Assembly: GCA_017311315.1 (NCBI GenBank)
Contig: CM029620.1
Span: 4,453,779 to 4,517,778, forward strand
Direction of reading: 5' to 3'
Source: Dendrocalamus latiflorus
Lineage: Eukaryota > Streptophyta > Magnoliopsida > Poales > Poaceae
DNA: 64,000 bases
Below are positions 45,600-55,752 of the stretch, in pieces. Each line of letters opens with the position of its first letter. The stretch's first letter is position 1. The notes under the pieces are model-generated. The model saw nothing but the letters and a program-made list of their open reading frames with translations, was not told the DNA's origin and ran no database searches. A program made the translations under genes and the position numbers.

Positions 45600-47090
45600 G
45601 TTATAAAAATATCGAAAGCAATTCCGTCACAGCCGAGGAAGCGCTCATACCTGTGTTGTTTTTTGTTATCTCGCCTAAAGCAGTGCGATATGCTTTCTGT
45701 TTTGACATGTCCTTTTTTTATTTAACCAGCCAACAACATGCAAAACCAACCTGAGGAAGATGCAATCACCAATGTTTAAAATCGCAATAGTTTTAAATTA
45801 TCATTTACATCTCCCCACCCCCATCACAACCCACTCAAAAACATTTACAAAAAATAGTCTATTTTGCAACGAATGCAAAAAAAAATCCACTAACACTTGA
45901 TCGAACCCCCACAGCTACCATCGGACTAACGATCTTTCCGCACCATCCCCCCTACAACAAAGGAGGGTGCAAACATCGGGTACCCTATTTTTCACTTAAT
46001 AATCAGGGAAAATCCTTTGGAAATATAATCCCTCAACGTTTGGCTCAGATCTATTTTAACCCCTAAACTTTACTTACGCCCCATATAGGTGATTCAGAGG
46101 GCATATTTTGGACACCCCCAAAGTTGAGGTCCTAAAAGATGCCTTGAAAAGGTTAAGGGGCTGAATTGGACCCAATCATATAGAAACTAACCTGGTTCAC
46201 AACTCCGCATTTTTGGCATCTCCTTCATTAGAATTTTTATTTTAAAGCGGAAATACGAAGATATTCATTCTATCAGACAAGGAGTGACAATAAGCTTTTA
46301 AGTGGATAAAGCGACACTACAAAGTTATTCACTCAGAAATGATGTGGCACAGAAGCTTTTTAGTGGACTAATTAGCACATCAATCCACAAGCAATTATGA
46401 ATTGTTTAAACAGAGTATTACAAAACATGAACAGCACAAGCACCTCAGAGCAGTTATGGAAAAACAACCACAATCAGCAAAACAAGAAAGCATTACCAAC
46501 CAAAATGCATTGAATTCCTGCTTGGATTTTGGAAAGAATCAAATCTAATAGAGTATCTTGTCAGTGATTTATCTGAATTGATTGAAATGGGAAACCCATG
46601 TTTTTTTCCATTCGTCTTGGATTTGGTCCAAACAGAGGGTTTCAATTTCTAATCATGCTCAACTCAAAACAAGTGCATAACATGCATAATTGATTACCCT
46701 TTGTTCCAGTGAAATAGTGAATCTAAAGGCATAACATGCATAATTGATTACCCTTTGTTCCAGACACAGACAATCATATACTATCAAACAAACTGGCGTC
46801 ATCATCATCAATGATGGAAAGCCTCTAAAATCTGTTGTTTCTATCTAGATTATTAATATGACACTTTTATACTATCAAAAAAACTGGCGTCATCATCATC
46901 AATGATGGAAAGCCTCTAAAATCTATTGTTTCTATCTAGATTATTAATATGACACTTTTTTGCCTGGTCTCATCTTCGACATCATCAGATTGATCCAAAC
47001 GTAAATGAAGAAATGGATTAGCTGTGGTGAAAACAGATGTATTAGAGTTCAAGGATTACAAGATACTGCTGCTGCTCTGCTGATGCCAAC
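45600..47090. other. Helitron 5'-side non-coding DNA with tandem duplications
   Basis: 45617-45795 is the RepHel leader also found at 29999-30180. Two local tandem duplications follow: about 54 bp at 46672-46770 ('cataacatgcataattgatt') and 90 bp at 46778-46960 ('ggcgtcatcatcatcaatga'). No gene recognised. Confidence 0.5.
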
Positions 47091-47097
47091 TAAATCA

Positions 47098-47875
47098 GAT
47101 ACCAGGTCGAAGGCAGAAATCCTTGATGAAGGATGAGTTGAGCTCAATCATACCCCCAATAGAAGTTCTTGGGCCACCAATGACGATCAGCCTCTCGCCA
47201 CATGCCCTAAATACAAGGCCCCATCCATTCATCGACACGGAACGCTCTGGTAATTTTCCAAGAGTGATCCACTTGTTATTCTGCTTGTCATACTTCTTCA
47301 CGTCCTTCTCGCTGTAATCAGCAGCATACAACTCATTCTTCACAACCACAATAAGTGGGGGTGCGCCGCTCACTCCATTGAGACCCTCAGACATCTTCTC
47401 AATCACCCTCCAATACTAGCTCTGCATGTCATACTCCTCTCCACAGGTCAAGACCTTGTTGTTATTGGTCACACCGCCTATGACATAGAACTTGCCATCC
47501 ATGAACACCCCGGAGCAATTCTTCCGGGCCCTATTCATGCCAGGGAGGGGCGTCCATGTATGTGTTTCTGAGTTATACAGGTCTGCTGAGTTCAGTATCC
47601 TGCCATAAGAATCAGTGCCCCCAGCAACATACGCCTTCTCCCCCACGCTTGCTGAGGCAAACAGACACCGTGGTGCATTCATCACCTCGCCTCATGTCCA
47701 AGAGTTTGTCAGTATGCTATATCTGAAGACAATGTGTGTCATTCCAAACACGAGCAGCTCGGTGCCCACAGCCAGCGACTCCTTGTCGGAGCGCATAAAG
47801 CACTCGTCTAGAGGCATCTTGGGCACCGAGATCCAGCGCTCACGGTATGGGTCATAAGCATCCCACTCTAAAACA
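47098..47875 (-). pseudogene. Captured F-box/kelch-repeat gene fragment
   Basis: An exon opening after 'ttttag' near 47873 reads 'EWDAYDPYRERWISVPKMPL' and several kelch repeats ('[20 protein letters not shown]', '[12 protein letters not shown]') of the At1g74510/At5g60570-like F-box/kelch family. Two in-frame stops break it: a TGA near 47691 (after 'TNSWT') and a TAG near 47413 (after 'YDMQS'). The F-box itself is absent. The C-terminal part ends naturally at 47095-47098. Confidence 0.75.
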
Positions 47876-48309
47876 TTGCAAGAGAAGTACACCCAATGCT
47901 CAATTAAAAAATGAGATGTATATTGCTTAAACAAACAGGTAGCCAATAATATATACAGCTCATAGATTATTAATGCATAAAATTTGAGGGAGTTGATATT
48001 GGAGGCATACCAATGACTGATGTCTGGTTGCAATTACAATTTGTCACTCACAGATTGTTGCTTCATTTTATCCTCGACAATATAACCCTGCCAAAAACAA
48101 GTGAATTGCATCAATCACAAAGACTCTATGCAGTGTGGACCACATTAGCCACATAAACTAAACAGTAAACACCATGTGTTTATGAGAAGAGCTGAAATTG
48201 CAATTGAATAAGAAAACTGCATGTTTGCAAATATAGGATCTGCAAGAAATATAAACAAAACTAACACGATTCAACAATATTTCTGAAAGAACAATGCATG
48301 CCTCTTACA

Positions 48310-48395
48310 AGGAAACTCCCATATTGCATACCTTCTAGTATTGTGCTGCAAATGGGTCATTATTACCTTCTAGTATTGTGCTGCAAATGGGTCAT
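48310..48395. repeat. Tandem duplication, ~38-41 bp
   Basis: 'accttctagtattgtgctgc' followed by 'aaatgggtcatt' occurs twice in direct succession. Confidence 0.8.
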
Positions 48396-48544
48396 TCAAT
48401 CATTCCATCAAGCAAGTTTTAGGCAACAGAAGAAGTGTAGAATTCAGTAGAGACAATAAGGAGCAGAGTAGATCGATTCAGTAGAGACAATAGTATTCTG
48501 CGCTGGATCCCTTCCCAGCATGTCCGTGCTGACGGCCGGGAGTA

Positions 48545-48945
48545 GCTTCGGGGTTGGCGGCGGCCGGGTGCGCCTCGCTTCGCTTCGGGGGAGGCGGCGG
48601 CCTTCGGGGGAGGCGGCGACCTTTGGGGGAGGCCTTCGGGGGAGGCGGCGGCCTTCGGGGGAGACGGCGGAGGCGGGGGAGGCGGGGGCCTTCGGGGGAG
48701 ACGGGGGAGACGGGGGAGGCGGGGGAGACGGGGGAGGCGGCGGCCTTCGGGGGAGACGGGGGAGACGGTCGAGGCGGCGCCCTTCGGGGGAGGCGGGGGA
48801 GACGGGGGAGGCGGCGGCCTTCGGGGGAGACGGGGGAGGCGGTCGAGGCGGCGCCCTTCGGGGGAGGCGGGGGAGGCGGCGCCCTTCGGGGGAGACGACG
48901 GAGGCAGTGGAGGCGGCGCCCTTCGGGGGAGGCGGGGATGAACGA
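48545..48945. repeat. G-rich minisatellite ('cttcgggggaggcgg')
   Basis: About 400 bp of irregular repeats of 'ccttcgggggaggcggcgg' and 'gggggagacgggggaggcgg', strongly G-rich on the plus strand. Frames on both strands stay open only because of composition. The many G runs could form G-quadruplexes. It lies near the 5' end of the Helitron. Confidence 0.8.
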
Positions 48946-49215
48946 TCAGAATGATCCGCGGGTCTGGAACAGGAGACGATCGACCTGCATGCATGCAAGA
49001 TGCGAGCGTCAGGATGCGGGAGGGGTACTGCAGATCCATTAAAGGATGACCGTCGGATATGGTTGAGTAATGAGAGAGAATGGATGAGAGTTAATCTGGT
49101 GCGGACGTTTTTATGATGGTGTATTTCTGGGTGCATATTGTGGTGTGGACGTAGTTAAGGTCATGACTGTGGAGCAGGTAATTGTTGGGTGGATGTAAAA
49201 TAATTTGAACTGGTG

Positions 49216-49230
49216 GATTATTAGTTTAGA
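49216..49230 (-). other. Helitron 5' terminus
   Basis: Minus strand TCTAAACTAATAATC, starting with the required TC; host T follows at 49231 on the plus strand. Located by reconstructing the LTR that the element interrupts. Confidence 0.7.
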
Positions 49231-49237
49231 TTACATT

Positions 49238-49250
49238 TGGTATCAGAGCA
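49238..49250 (+). other. Primer-binding site of the split LTR retrotransposon
   Basis: TGGTATCAGAGCA is the classic initiator-tRNA-Met primer-binding site, lying three bases beyond the reconstructed 5' LTR end 'attaca'. Confidence 0.85.
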
Positions 49251-49264
49251 GTTGAACCCTTTCG

Positions 49265-49696
49265 ATGACTTCTGCTACTACGACTCCTATTGTCGAGTTG
49301 TTGGCTACGATAAAAGCTAACGTCAATAAGATGTCCATTAATACCAACAATATCGATAAGAAGATGGTGGCGATTTTTCTCAATATGCATGCCATCTTGG
49401 AGAAGATCGCGAATCAGAAGAAAACACAACAAGAAGTGGCAACAGCGTTGTTCCCAGCAACCACCACGGCGCCACCAGAACATGTGGCAGTCGTGGTTCC
49501 ACCGATGCTTGCCTCAGCCCTGCCTCGTCCTACTGCGGCAGCCATGTTTCTACTGAAGCCTGTCATGGCAACCATGTTGCTACCGCGACCTGCTGCAGTA
49601 CTACCGACGCTCGTCATGATCGTGCTATGTCTTATCACGGTATTGCTAAAGGCCATCGTGGCCCTGCTGAAGCCTGTCACGGCAATCGTATCATGA
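49265..49696 (+). CDS. Short gag-like open frame of the non-autonomous retrotransposon
   Basis: A 143-residue frame starts 15 bp after the primer-binding site. Residues 1-60 look like a helical leader ('MTSATTTPIVELLATIKANV', 'HAILEKIANQKKTQQEVATA'), similar in style to the short N-terminal gag of grass copia-type elements. The remainder is Ala/Pro/Val/Leu-rich and low in complexity. No zinc knuckle, protease or polymerase follows before the polypurine tract. It may be a remnant rather than a working protein. Confidence 0.4.
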   Translation: MTSATTTPIVELLATIKANVNKMSINTNNIDKKMVAIFLNMHAILEKIANQKKTQQEVATALFPATTTAPPEHVAVVVPPMLASALPRPTAAAMFLLKPVMATMLLPRPAAVLPTLVMIVLCLITVLLKAIVALLKPVTAIVS

Positions 49697-49890
49697 AAGC
49701 CTACCACAGTGCTGTCATGGTTGCCACCACGCCTGCCGTGGCGATCGCAGATGCCATCAATGTTGATGCACCTATATGTGGAGGCCACGGCCTTCAAGGT
49801 CACCAGTAAAGGTCACAGTCTCTCGTCAACTTGGGATCTTCTAGGGTTGCAACAATGGTCGCCACCATAGCTCGAGGACAAGCTGTCGCC

Positions 49891-49905
49891 GAAGGGGGTA
49901 GAAGT
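49891..49905 (+). other. Polypurine tract
   Basis: 'gaagggggtagaag' lies just before the 3' LTR start TGTTGAAATCA at 49913, as expected for the plus-strand primer. Confidence 0.65.
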
Positions 49906-49912
49906 TGTCACA

Positions 49913-50312
49913 TGTTGAAATCACTGCTCATGTGTACTGTTCATACTCATAAACAATACTAGTAGCAGTAGGCCTACGAGGAGTGCTTCTTCCCCACTAA
50001 GTTATCTATTTCCTAAATGTTTTGATTATTTTCCTAAGATAAGAATTAGTTGTTTAGTATCATATCTATTAGTTAGGAAAGATATTATTTAGATTGATCT
50101 TAACCATAATTGTTATGAGATCTCTCTATATAAGGAAGCCTATTGTAATCATGATTCGCAAGCAATGAACCAAGAAAAGAAGATGAATTACTCTAGTATC
50201 TCCTCCCAATGTTCTTTTCCCTCGCCTATAGTTAGCCCATCATCCCACCAAGTCGACGTCGTCCGGCCTTTCTCTCGATGATGTTTACCTCAATAAACTA
50301 AGGTTCATTATA
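49913..50312 (+). repeat. 3' LTR of the split retrotransposon
   Basis: 400 bp, homologous to 28682-29150. It has a TATA box 'ctctatataagga' near 50122. It ends '...ggttcattata', with the terminal CA apparently mutated to TA. Confidence 0.75.
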
Positions 50313-50675
50313 TTTTATCTCATCTTTCTGCCTAAGCTCATGTTGAGCTGATGTTGATAGATGGCTAAATGCACATACCATTCATCTTTTTGAAAGGGTG
50401 ATCTTATCTGGATTTTTCAAAGAAACTAGAGAAGGTAAAATATGTATTCTGTATCTATTTGACTAGGGAGCCACTACGTCACCATGGGCCTTTAGTAACA
50501 CACATATGTGCTACTGTAGCTCAAAAATATATGTTATAGAGGCATGTAGTAACATATTTGATTAGTGTTTATGTATATTATGTTGCTATTGCAGGGTCTA
50601 TTATAGCATATAACTAGTGTTTCTGTATAAAAGAAACGATGTTGCAACCACGCTATAGTAACATATAATAAATGT

Positions 50676-50935
50676 GTTGCCATAGACCCTAGTAACATAT
50701 TTTTTAGCTAGAGCAACATAGTAGCGTGTATTGTCATAGACCCTAGTAACACGTTGTTTTAGCCAACGCAACACAGTAGAGCGTGCTGCCATAAATCCTA
50801 GTAACAATTTTTTTAGCTAAAGCAACGTCGTAGCATATGTTACCACAGACTCTAGTAACACCTTTTTTAGATATAGAACACAATAATGCTATTGGTATGA
50901 GTAACACCTTTTTTAGTTACAACAACGCAGCGTTG
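50676..50935. repeat. Tandem repeat, 52-55 bp unit, about 5 copies
   Basis: 'gccatagaccctagtaacat' or variants start units at 50676, 50730, 50784, 50839 and 50891, each followed by a T-run, 'tagc' and 'gcaacRYagtag'. More diverged related sequence extends left to about 50490. Possibly subterminal repeats of a DNA transposon; no ends were found. Confidence 0.75.
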
Positions 50936-51669
50936 ACCTGCTACAACATTTTTAAATTTTTGTTGGAATTTTTTATTTTCCCGTAAATGTACAAATTAAA
51001 ATTATTTTATAGAACATCATTTGATAAGCATGGCACATTGCACAATAACACAAATGACCATGAATTTAACAATCATAACATACTATATTGCATCAAAGAA
51101 GTAAATATAAGTATTGTTCACATCATTCGTTTAATACTTCAAAAACAATATCCCTCTTGAGGACCTGCGCGTAATTAGAGAAAATATGATACGTGAGAAT
51201 GGGACGTTTTGGTTTTAGGGAGGAGTCCGTTTGCTTGAACGAGATGTATGGGGGAGTTGGAACCGTTAAGAGCTCATGCCGTGATAAAAAGAGATGTGGG
51301 AGAGAGGAGAATCCAAACCCTAGTTTTTTTCCCCTGATGCCGCCCCGCTAGAAACACCATTGCCAGGTTTGCCAGCACGAGGTGCATGCCAGGTCCACGC
51401 GTCGCCAGCCTCCTCCCGTGTCGCCACATGCTGCCTCGCTAGCGTCGCTGGTCGCTCAGATGCGTTGCACGCCACGCGCTGCCCTTCCCCTGCCCGCACG
51501 TGCACAGCGTCCGCTTGGCTGCCTGTGAAATTGCTCGCCCGAGCGCTGTGCAAGTCGCGCGCCTGTCGCACGTGAACGCATGCCAGCGCACCAGGGCACC
51601 CCAAGCGCCAGCACGCGCAACGCTTGGTCGCATGCCGTACCAGCCGAATCCAGCGCTGCACTACGCCAA
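50936..51669. other. Intergenic, AT-rich then GC-rich, no supported gene
   Basis: The 51330-51660 part is GC-rich with open frames on both strands that overlap and lack motifs. Confidence 0.4.
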
Positions 51670-53724
51670 TGTAACATCCCATTTTGGGAAGTTTCTGTGA
51701 TCGTGTAAAGTTTCAAAAGATTGAATTCAATTTCAAATTTTAAACCTGAATTTGGTGGAGATTTCTTTGCAAAACAATTCAAAATCCTCTCTTGGGCCCG
51801 GCCCACTTCTTCTCCCGACCTCCCTCCCCTTTCAGCCCATCGCCGCCCGACCCACCCGTCGCCTCTTCCTTCTTCCTCCTCCACTCCCCTCTCCCTGTTC
51901 TTTGTTGACTCCCTGAGCTCCTGCACTGCCGTTGTCCGGATCTACCACACCTGTGCTGTCCTGGTCCCACGTCTGCACCATCCTATCCCCTCCTGTCTCA
52001 GCTCCCGCAACCGTTGACTCCTCCCCCTTGCATCCGCTGGGCCAAAGTGCGCGCCCTCTGGTCTCCGCCTTCCCCATGATAGCACCCGGCCAAGCTCCAT
52101 GCGCACGACCTCCCAGTCCCCTGTTCCGTTGACTCCTCGCGTATGGTCGTGGTTCGGCGGCCCCGACCAAATCCCGCCTCGACTCCCCTGCGCTATGGCC
52201 ATGCACACCTGTGGTCTGGCACCCCCATCTCCTACGCTATGACCACGTGCACTATCAACCACCCCGGTTCCCACCGCCCCCGCGCGAAGAACTCCCCTGG
52301 CTCACCCCTCCCCCCTTGCCGCCTATAAAAGGGATGCCCGAGCCTCCCTACGCTCCTCACCACCATTCCCGTCTTCCCCTCCTCTCCTGAGCTCACAGCC
52401 ACCTCCGCCGTGTGCTCCCTTTGGCCACCTCTGTCGACAGCGTGGGAAGAGGCGGCTAGCTCCAAATTTGAGCCGGCGGCGGTCATATCTATGCGGGGGA
52501 GAGCTGGAGGTGGCTAGATTCAGTCTAGAGGTGGCCGCCTAGCTCCTTAACCCTGGGCGACGAGCCTTGGCGTCCCCCTCTAACCGTCAGAACAACTTGT
52601 CGTCGCCTAGGCAACGCCGTGACAACCATGTAACCTACAACGTAGTAAATAACATCTCATGGATAAAAGGATGACTAGGTGAACAAGAATACTCCTATTG
52701 GTTCAGGAAAAGAGTATTTAGAACTAAAAAAAGCCTCATTTGTCTTCAGCTAATCCAATTTTGTAAAGTTAAATGTACACAAATCTTATTGGAATTTTCA
52801 TGAACCAGTTTGTGTAGAGCTACAGTAACATCCACTAACATTGTGATAAAATATAATAGTAATTAGGGGGAAACTGTTAAGCCATATAAAAGCTTGCGCA
52901 GTGGCAGGAGGCGGCGCGGTGCATGGTTGCCACAGGGAAGAAGCGAGAAGAAAGAAGAGACAGCACGGCACGCGTAGAGAGGAAAGAACGGGGAGAAGGA
53001 AGGAGAAGAAAAAGAAAGGAGGAGGTCGCTCGGGCCACGCGGCAGAGAGGGGAAAAATAAGGAGAGAGAGAGGAAGGGAGAGAAAAAAGGAGTTGGGCCC
53101 ACATGTAAGAAAGAAAAAGGAAAGGGAAAGAAAAAGGGAAAAAGAAAGGCTCAAGCATTATTTTAAAATTTGGATTTTTGTAATTTAAAATTTTAATTTG
53201 TATTAGGGTTTACTGATTTTTGGAGTTTTGCATGATATTCAAAATTTCAATTTTTATTTAAGTTTTGTATTCAATTTTTGGATTCTCGATTCAAGTCTTG
53301 GTTCAAATATCTAGATAAAAAGCTAACATTTCTTTATTTTTAATTTTTATTTTATTTTGTGCTGAATAAATTTTTGAGTATTCAATTCTTGGGTTTTGCG
53401 TGCTAATTGAATTAAAAGGAGTGATTTTTGGTTTAACCGTTTAGAGATATATTCCAATATTTCTTTTGGTTTTATTTTATTGACTTCAATTTGAATTCAA
53501 GATTCTGGTTCTTTGAATTCATGATCTATAATGTCATATTATATTTTTATTATTTACATGATCATCATTTGCACTTGGGATTATTCTTGCGGTTATTAAT
53601 TTGCATAGCATGAAACTCAGAAAATTTCAAATAAATTTTCAGAAGAAATTTGAATGTCAGAAAAATGCAAGAAAAGGTTTTAAAAACTCCATATTTTTAA
53701 TATCCAAATTTTAGGATGTTATAT
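51670..53724 (+). mobile_element. LTR-like block, ~2.05 kb (possibly solo LTR)
   Basis: It begins TGTAACATCCC and ends '...aGGATGTTAta', giving the inverted ends TGTAACATCC/GGATGTTA(c)A typical of one grass gypsy LTR type, with the last CA apparently mutated. A good TATA box (CTATAAAAGG) lies near 52323, downstream of a GC-rich stretch. The second LTR was not found. It abuts copia gag sequence directly at 53726. Confidence 0.55.
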
Positions 53725-53725
53725 G

Positions 53726-55752
53726 ATGTTTGGGATAATGTTTCCCTATGTTATGTGGTTCCTACTAATGTTATTACCGAAAATAAAACAGATGTTGATT
53801 TAAATGCTTGTGCTCATAATTTGCTTTTTCAAGGAATTTCTCATAAAGAATTTGATCGAGTAGCTCGTATTAATTTTGCCCACTTAATATGAAAAACTCT
53901 TTGTGATTATCATAAAGGAACAACTAAGATTAAGAAAGTGCGTAAGAATTTTTATCAAAAAGAGTACTCAAATTTTGTTATGAAACCTGGTGAATCTATT
54001 GATAATCTTTTTGCTCGTTTTGAGAAGATTTTGAGTAACTTGCGTGGAGTTAGTGTTATTCCTGCCAATGGAGATAATATAACTAAAATTTTGAGGTCTT
54101 TAGATTCTAAGTGGTTGATAGTTGTCATGACCATAAATCAAACTAGCGATCTAGATACTTTAACCATGGATGATCTGTACTCTAGATTGAAAACCTGTGA
54201 GATGGAAGCTTTGCCATCTAAGACTGATAAATCTTCATCTTTAGCACTTATGGCTTGTCCCATGTAGGTTGATTCGAGTGCATTGTCTTGTGTTTCCTTA
54301 TCTGCTTTGTCCTCTTTTTTAGAAGACTAGTTCGAGCAATTTCCTGAAGAGAACTTAGTATTAATCTCCTCATGAGCATACAAAGCACTTAACAATTTAA
54401 AGATGAGAAAGCAAGGTGGAGCTTCAGGACCAATCAGGTGCTTTAAGTGTGGCGAACTAGGTCACATTAAGATGGATTGCCCCAAGATATAGGGGAAGAT
54501 GATCAAGGAAGACAAGAATTATCGTCATCGGCCATTCAAGAACATGAACACCAAGGGTGGCAATTTTCATCGCAAGCTTGCTGAAAAGGTCATATCGGCT
54601 CTTGAGCGTCTTGATTTGAGTGATGTGGAATATGAGAGTTGTAACGACATCGACCATGACGATCATGAGGATAAAGGTAAGAAAAAGAAGAATGACGACT
54701 TCACGGGCATGCGCATCATGGCAAGCAGCAACAACAATGACGACTATAGTGGCCCCGATGAGGTAAGACCGTCATCTGATGAGCTTGAAGATAGTTTGGT
54801 TAGACTTGCTATTGAATTGAAAAAGATAGAAAAGAAATTGAAAGAAAATAATTTTGTTGTTGAAAGCCTGAATTCTGAGATTGATAGACTTAGAGCTTCT
54901 ATTTCTAATAATGAATCATGTGAGTCTTGTCAAGTTTTACACTCTGAGTTGGAAACTGCAAGATCAATTAATGCATCAAATATGTTCAACTTAGCAATGT
55001 AACTGATAAATTTGATGAATTGAGATTAACACATGATTCTTGTGATGGAAAATTAAAATTGGCTAATGATGAAATTAAAAAGTTCAAGTCTAGTTCTTCT
55101 ACATGTTTAGAGTCAAGTATTTCAAATGCTCAATCTAAAGTTTGCTTTAATTGTAAATTGCTAGAAGCTAGACTTAATTCATCTCAGGAATCTATTCAAC
55201 GAATGCTTTATAATGAAAACTTGTCTGGCTCAAATTGTCCTTAGTTAAATATTAAAATTGATGTTTTAACTAGGCAATTGAATGATTTTGCTAAAAAGGA
55301 TAGATTGGCTCAGTCTAGTGCTTCCAAGAATTTACTGAATGAATCTGTTGATTGCACATCTTGTTCCTCACTGGCTAAAAAATGAATATCTTAAGCACAC
55401 CTTAGAGAGATTTTCCTTTGGTAAGAAAAATCTGAATATGATCTTAGATCAATCAAAAACAAGTGTGAAAAATTATGATCTAGGATTCAATTTTGTTGAG
55501 CATGCCAAGAATAATCCTTCTAAGGTAGTTAAGCTTCTTAAACCTGAAAAAACTAAAATAAAATCTAAACCAAAACAAATTATATTTAAATCTGTTAGTA
55601 TTGCAAAGGAGTTCTCTACCAAAGTGAATGCTGTGAAATTATCTAATACGATCACTTATCAAGTCAAGTATCAATGTATCCATTATGGTAGAGATGGTCA
55701 TTTGGTTCAATTTTGCTTTTTAAAAATGAAGAAAGCAAAAAAGATAGGTTAA
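53726..55752 (+). pseudogene. Copia-type gag relic (UBN2 domain, zinc knuckle, coiled coil)
   Basis: The reading starts inside gag ('DVWDNVSLCYVVPTNVI'), so about the first 50 residues are missing. It continues through a UBN2-type gag core ('KPGESIDNLFARFEKILSNL', 'LTMDDLYSRLKTCEME'). A CCHC knuckle follows at about 54432-54483 ('CFKCGELGHIKMDC'), then long charged coiled coils and a second, degenerate knuckle ('CIHYGRDGHLVQFC', second Cys replaced by Tyr). Several stops (near 53890, 54265, 54328, 54490, 55000) and frameshifts break it. Length and layout fit the long gag of SIRE/Maximus-like copia elements. Confidence 0.75.

Larger units (their letters stand above)
29151..49230 (-). mobile_element. 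Giant Helitron, 20.08 kb, with many captured gene fragments
   Basis: Read on the minus strand, the element starts TCTAAACTAATAATC (from 49230) and ends ...GGGCACTATACTAA (to 29151). The 5'-TC, the terminal CTAA (CTRR) and the hairpin CCGTG-7-CACGG about 12 bases from the end are the Helitron hallmarks. It sits between host A (29150) and T (49231). The boundary is confirmed by the LTR: joining 29150 to 49231 restores the end 'gataattaca' that precedes the primer-binding site, matching 'gttcattata' of the 3' LTR. It carries a Rep/helicase gene on the minus strand and pieces of at least ten host genes in the same orientation. Confidence 0.85.
28682..50312 (+). mobile_element. Non-autonomous LTR retrotransposon, split by a Helitron
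   Basis: The 5' LTR (28682-29150 plus 49231-49235), primer-binding site (49238), a short internal region and the 3' LTR (49913-50312) form one element of about 1.55 kb once the 20 kb Helitron is removed. The LTRs align along their length: matching starts TGCCGAAATCA and TGTTGAAATCA, then 'tatctattagttaggaaaga', 'ctctatataaggag' and 'cgcaagcaatgaa'. No 5 bp target duplication is apparent. No polymerase is encoded, so it would depend on a copia-type partner. Confidence 0.8.

Noticed and set aside
48419..49136. Proline/arginine-rich proteins of 200-230 residues
   Set aside because: These are translations of the G-rich minisatellite in several frames at once, a composition effect.
51320..52490. 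Several overlapping GC-rich open frames
   Set aside because: They overlap on both strands inside or beside an LTR-like block with its own TATA box; no conserved motifs.
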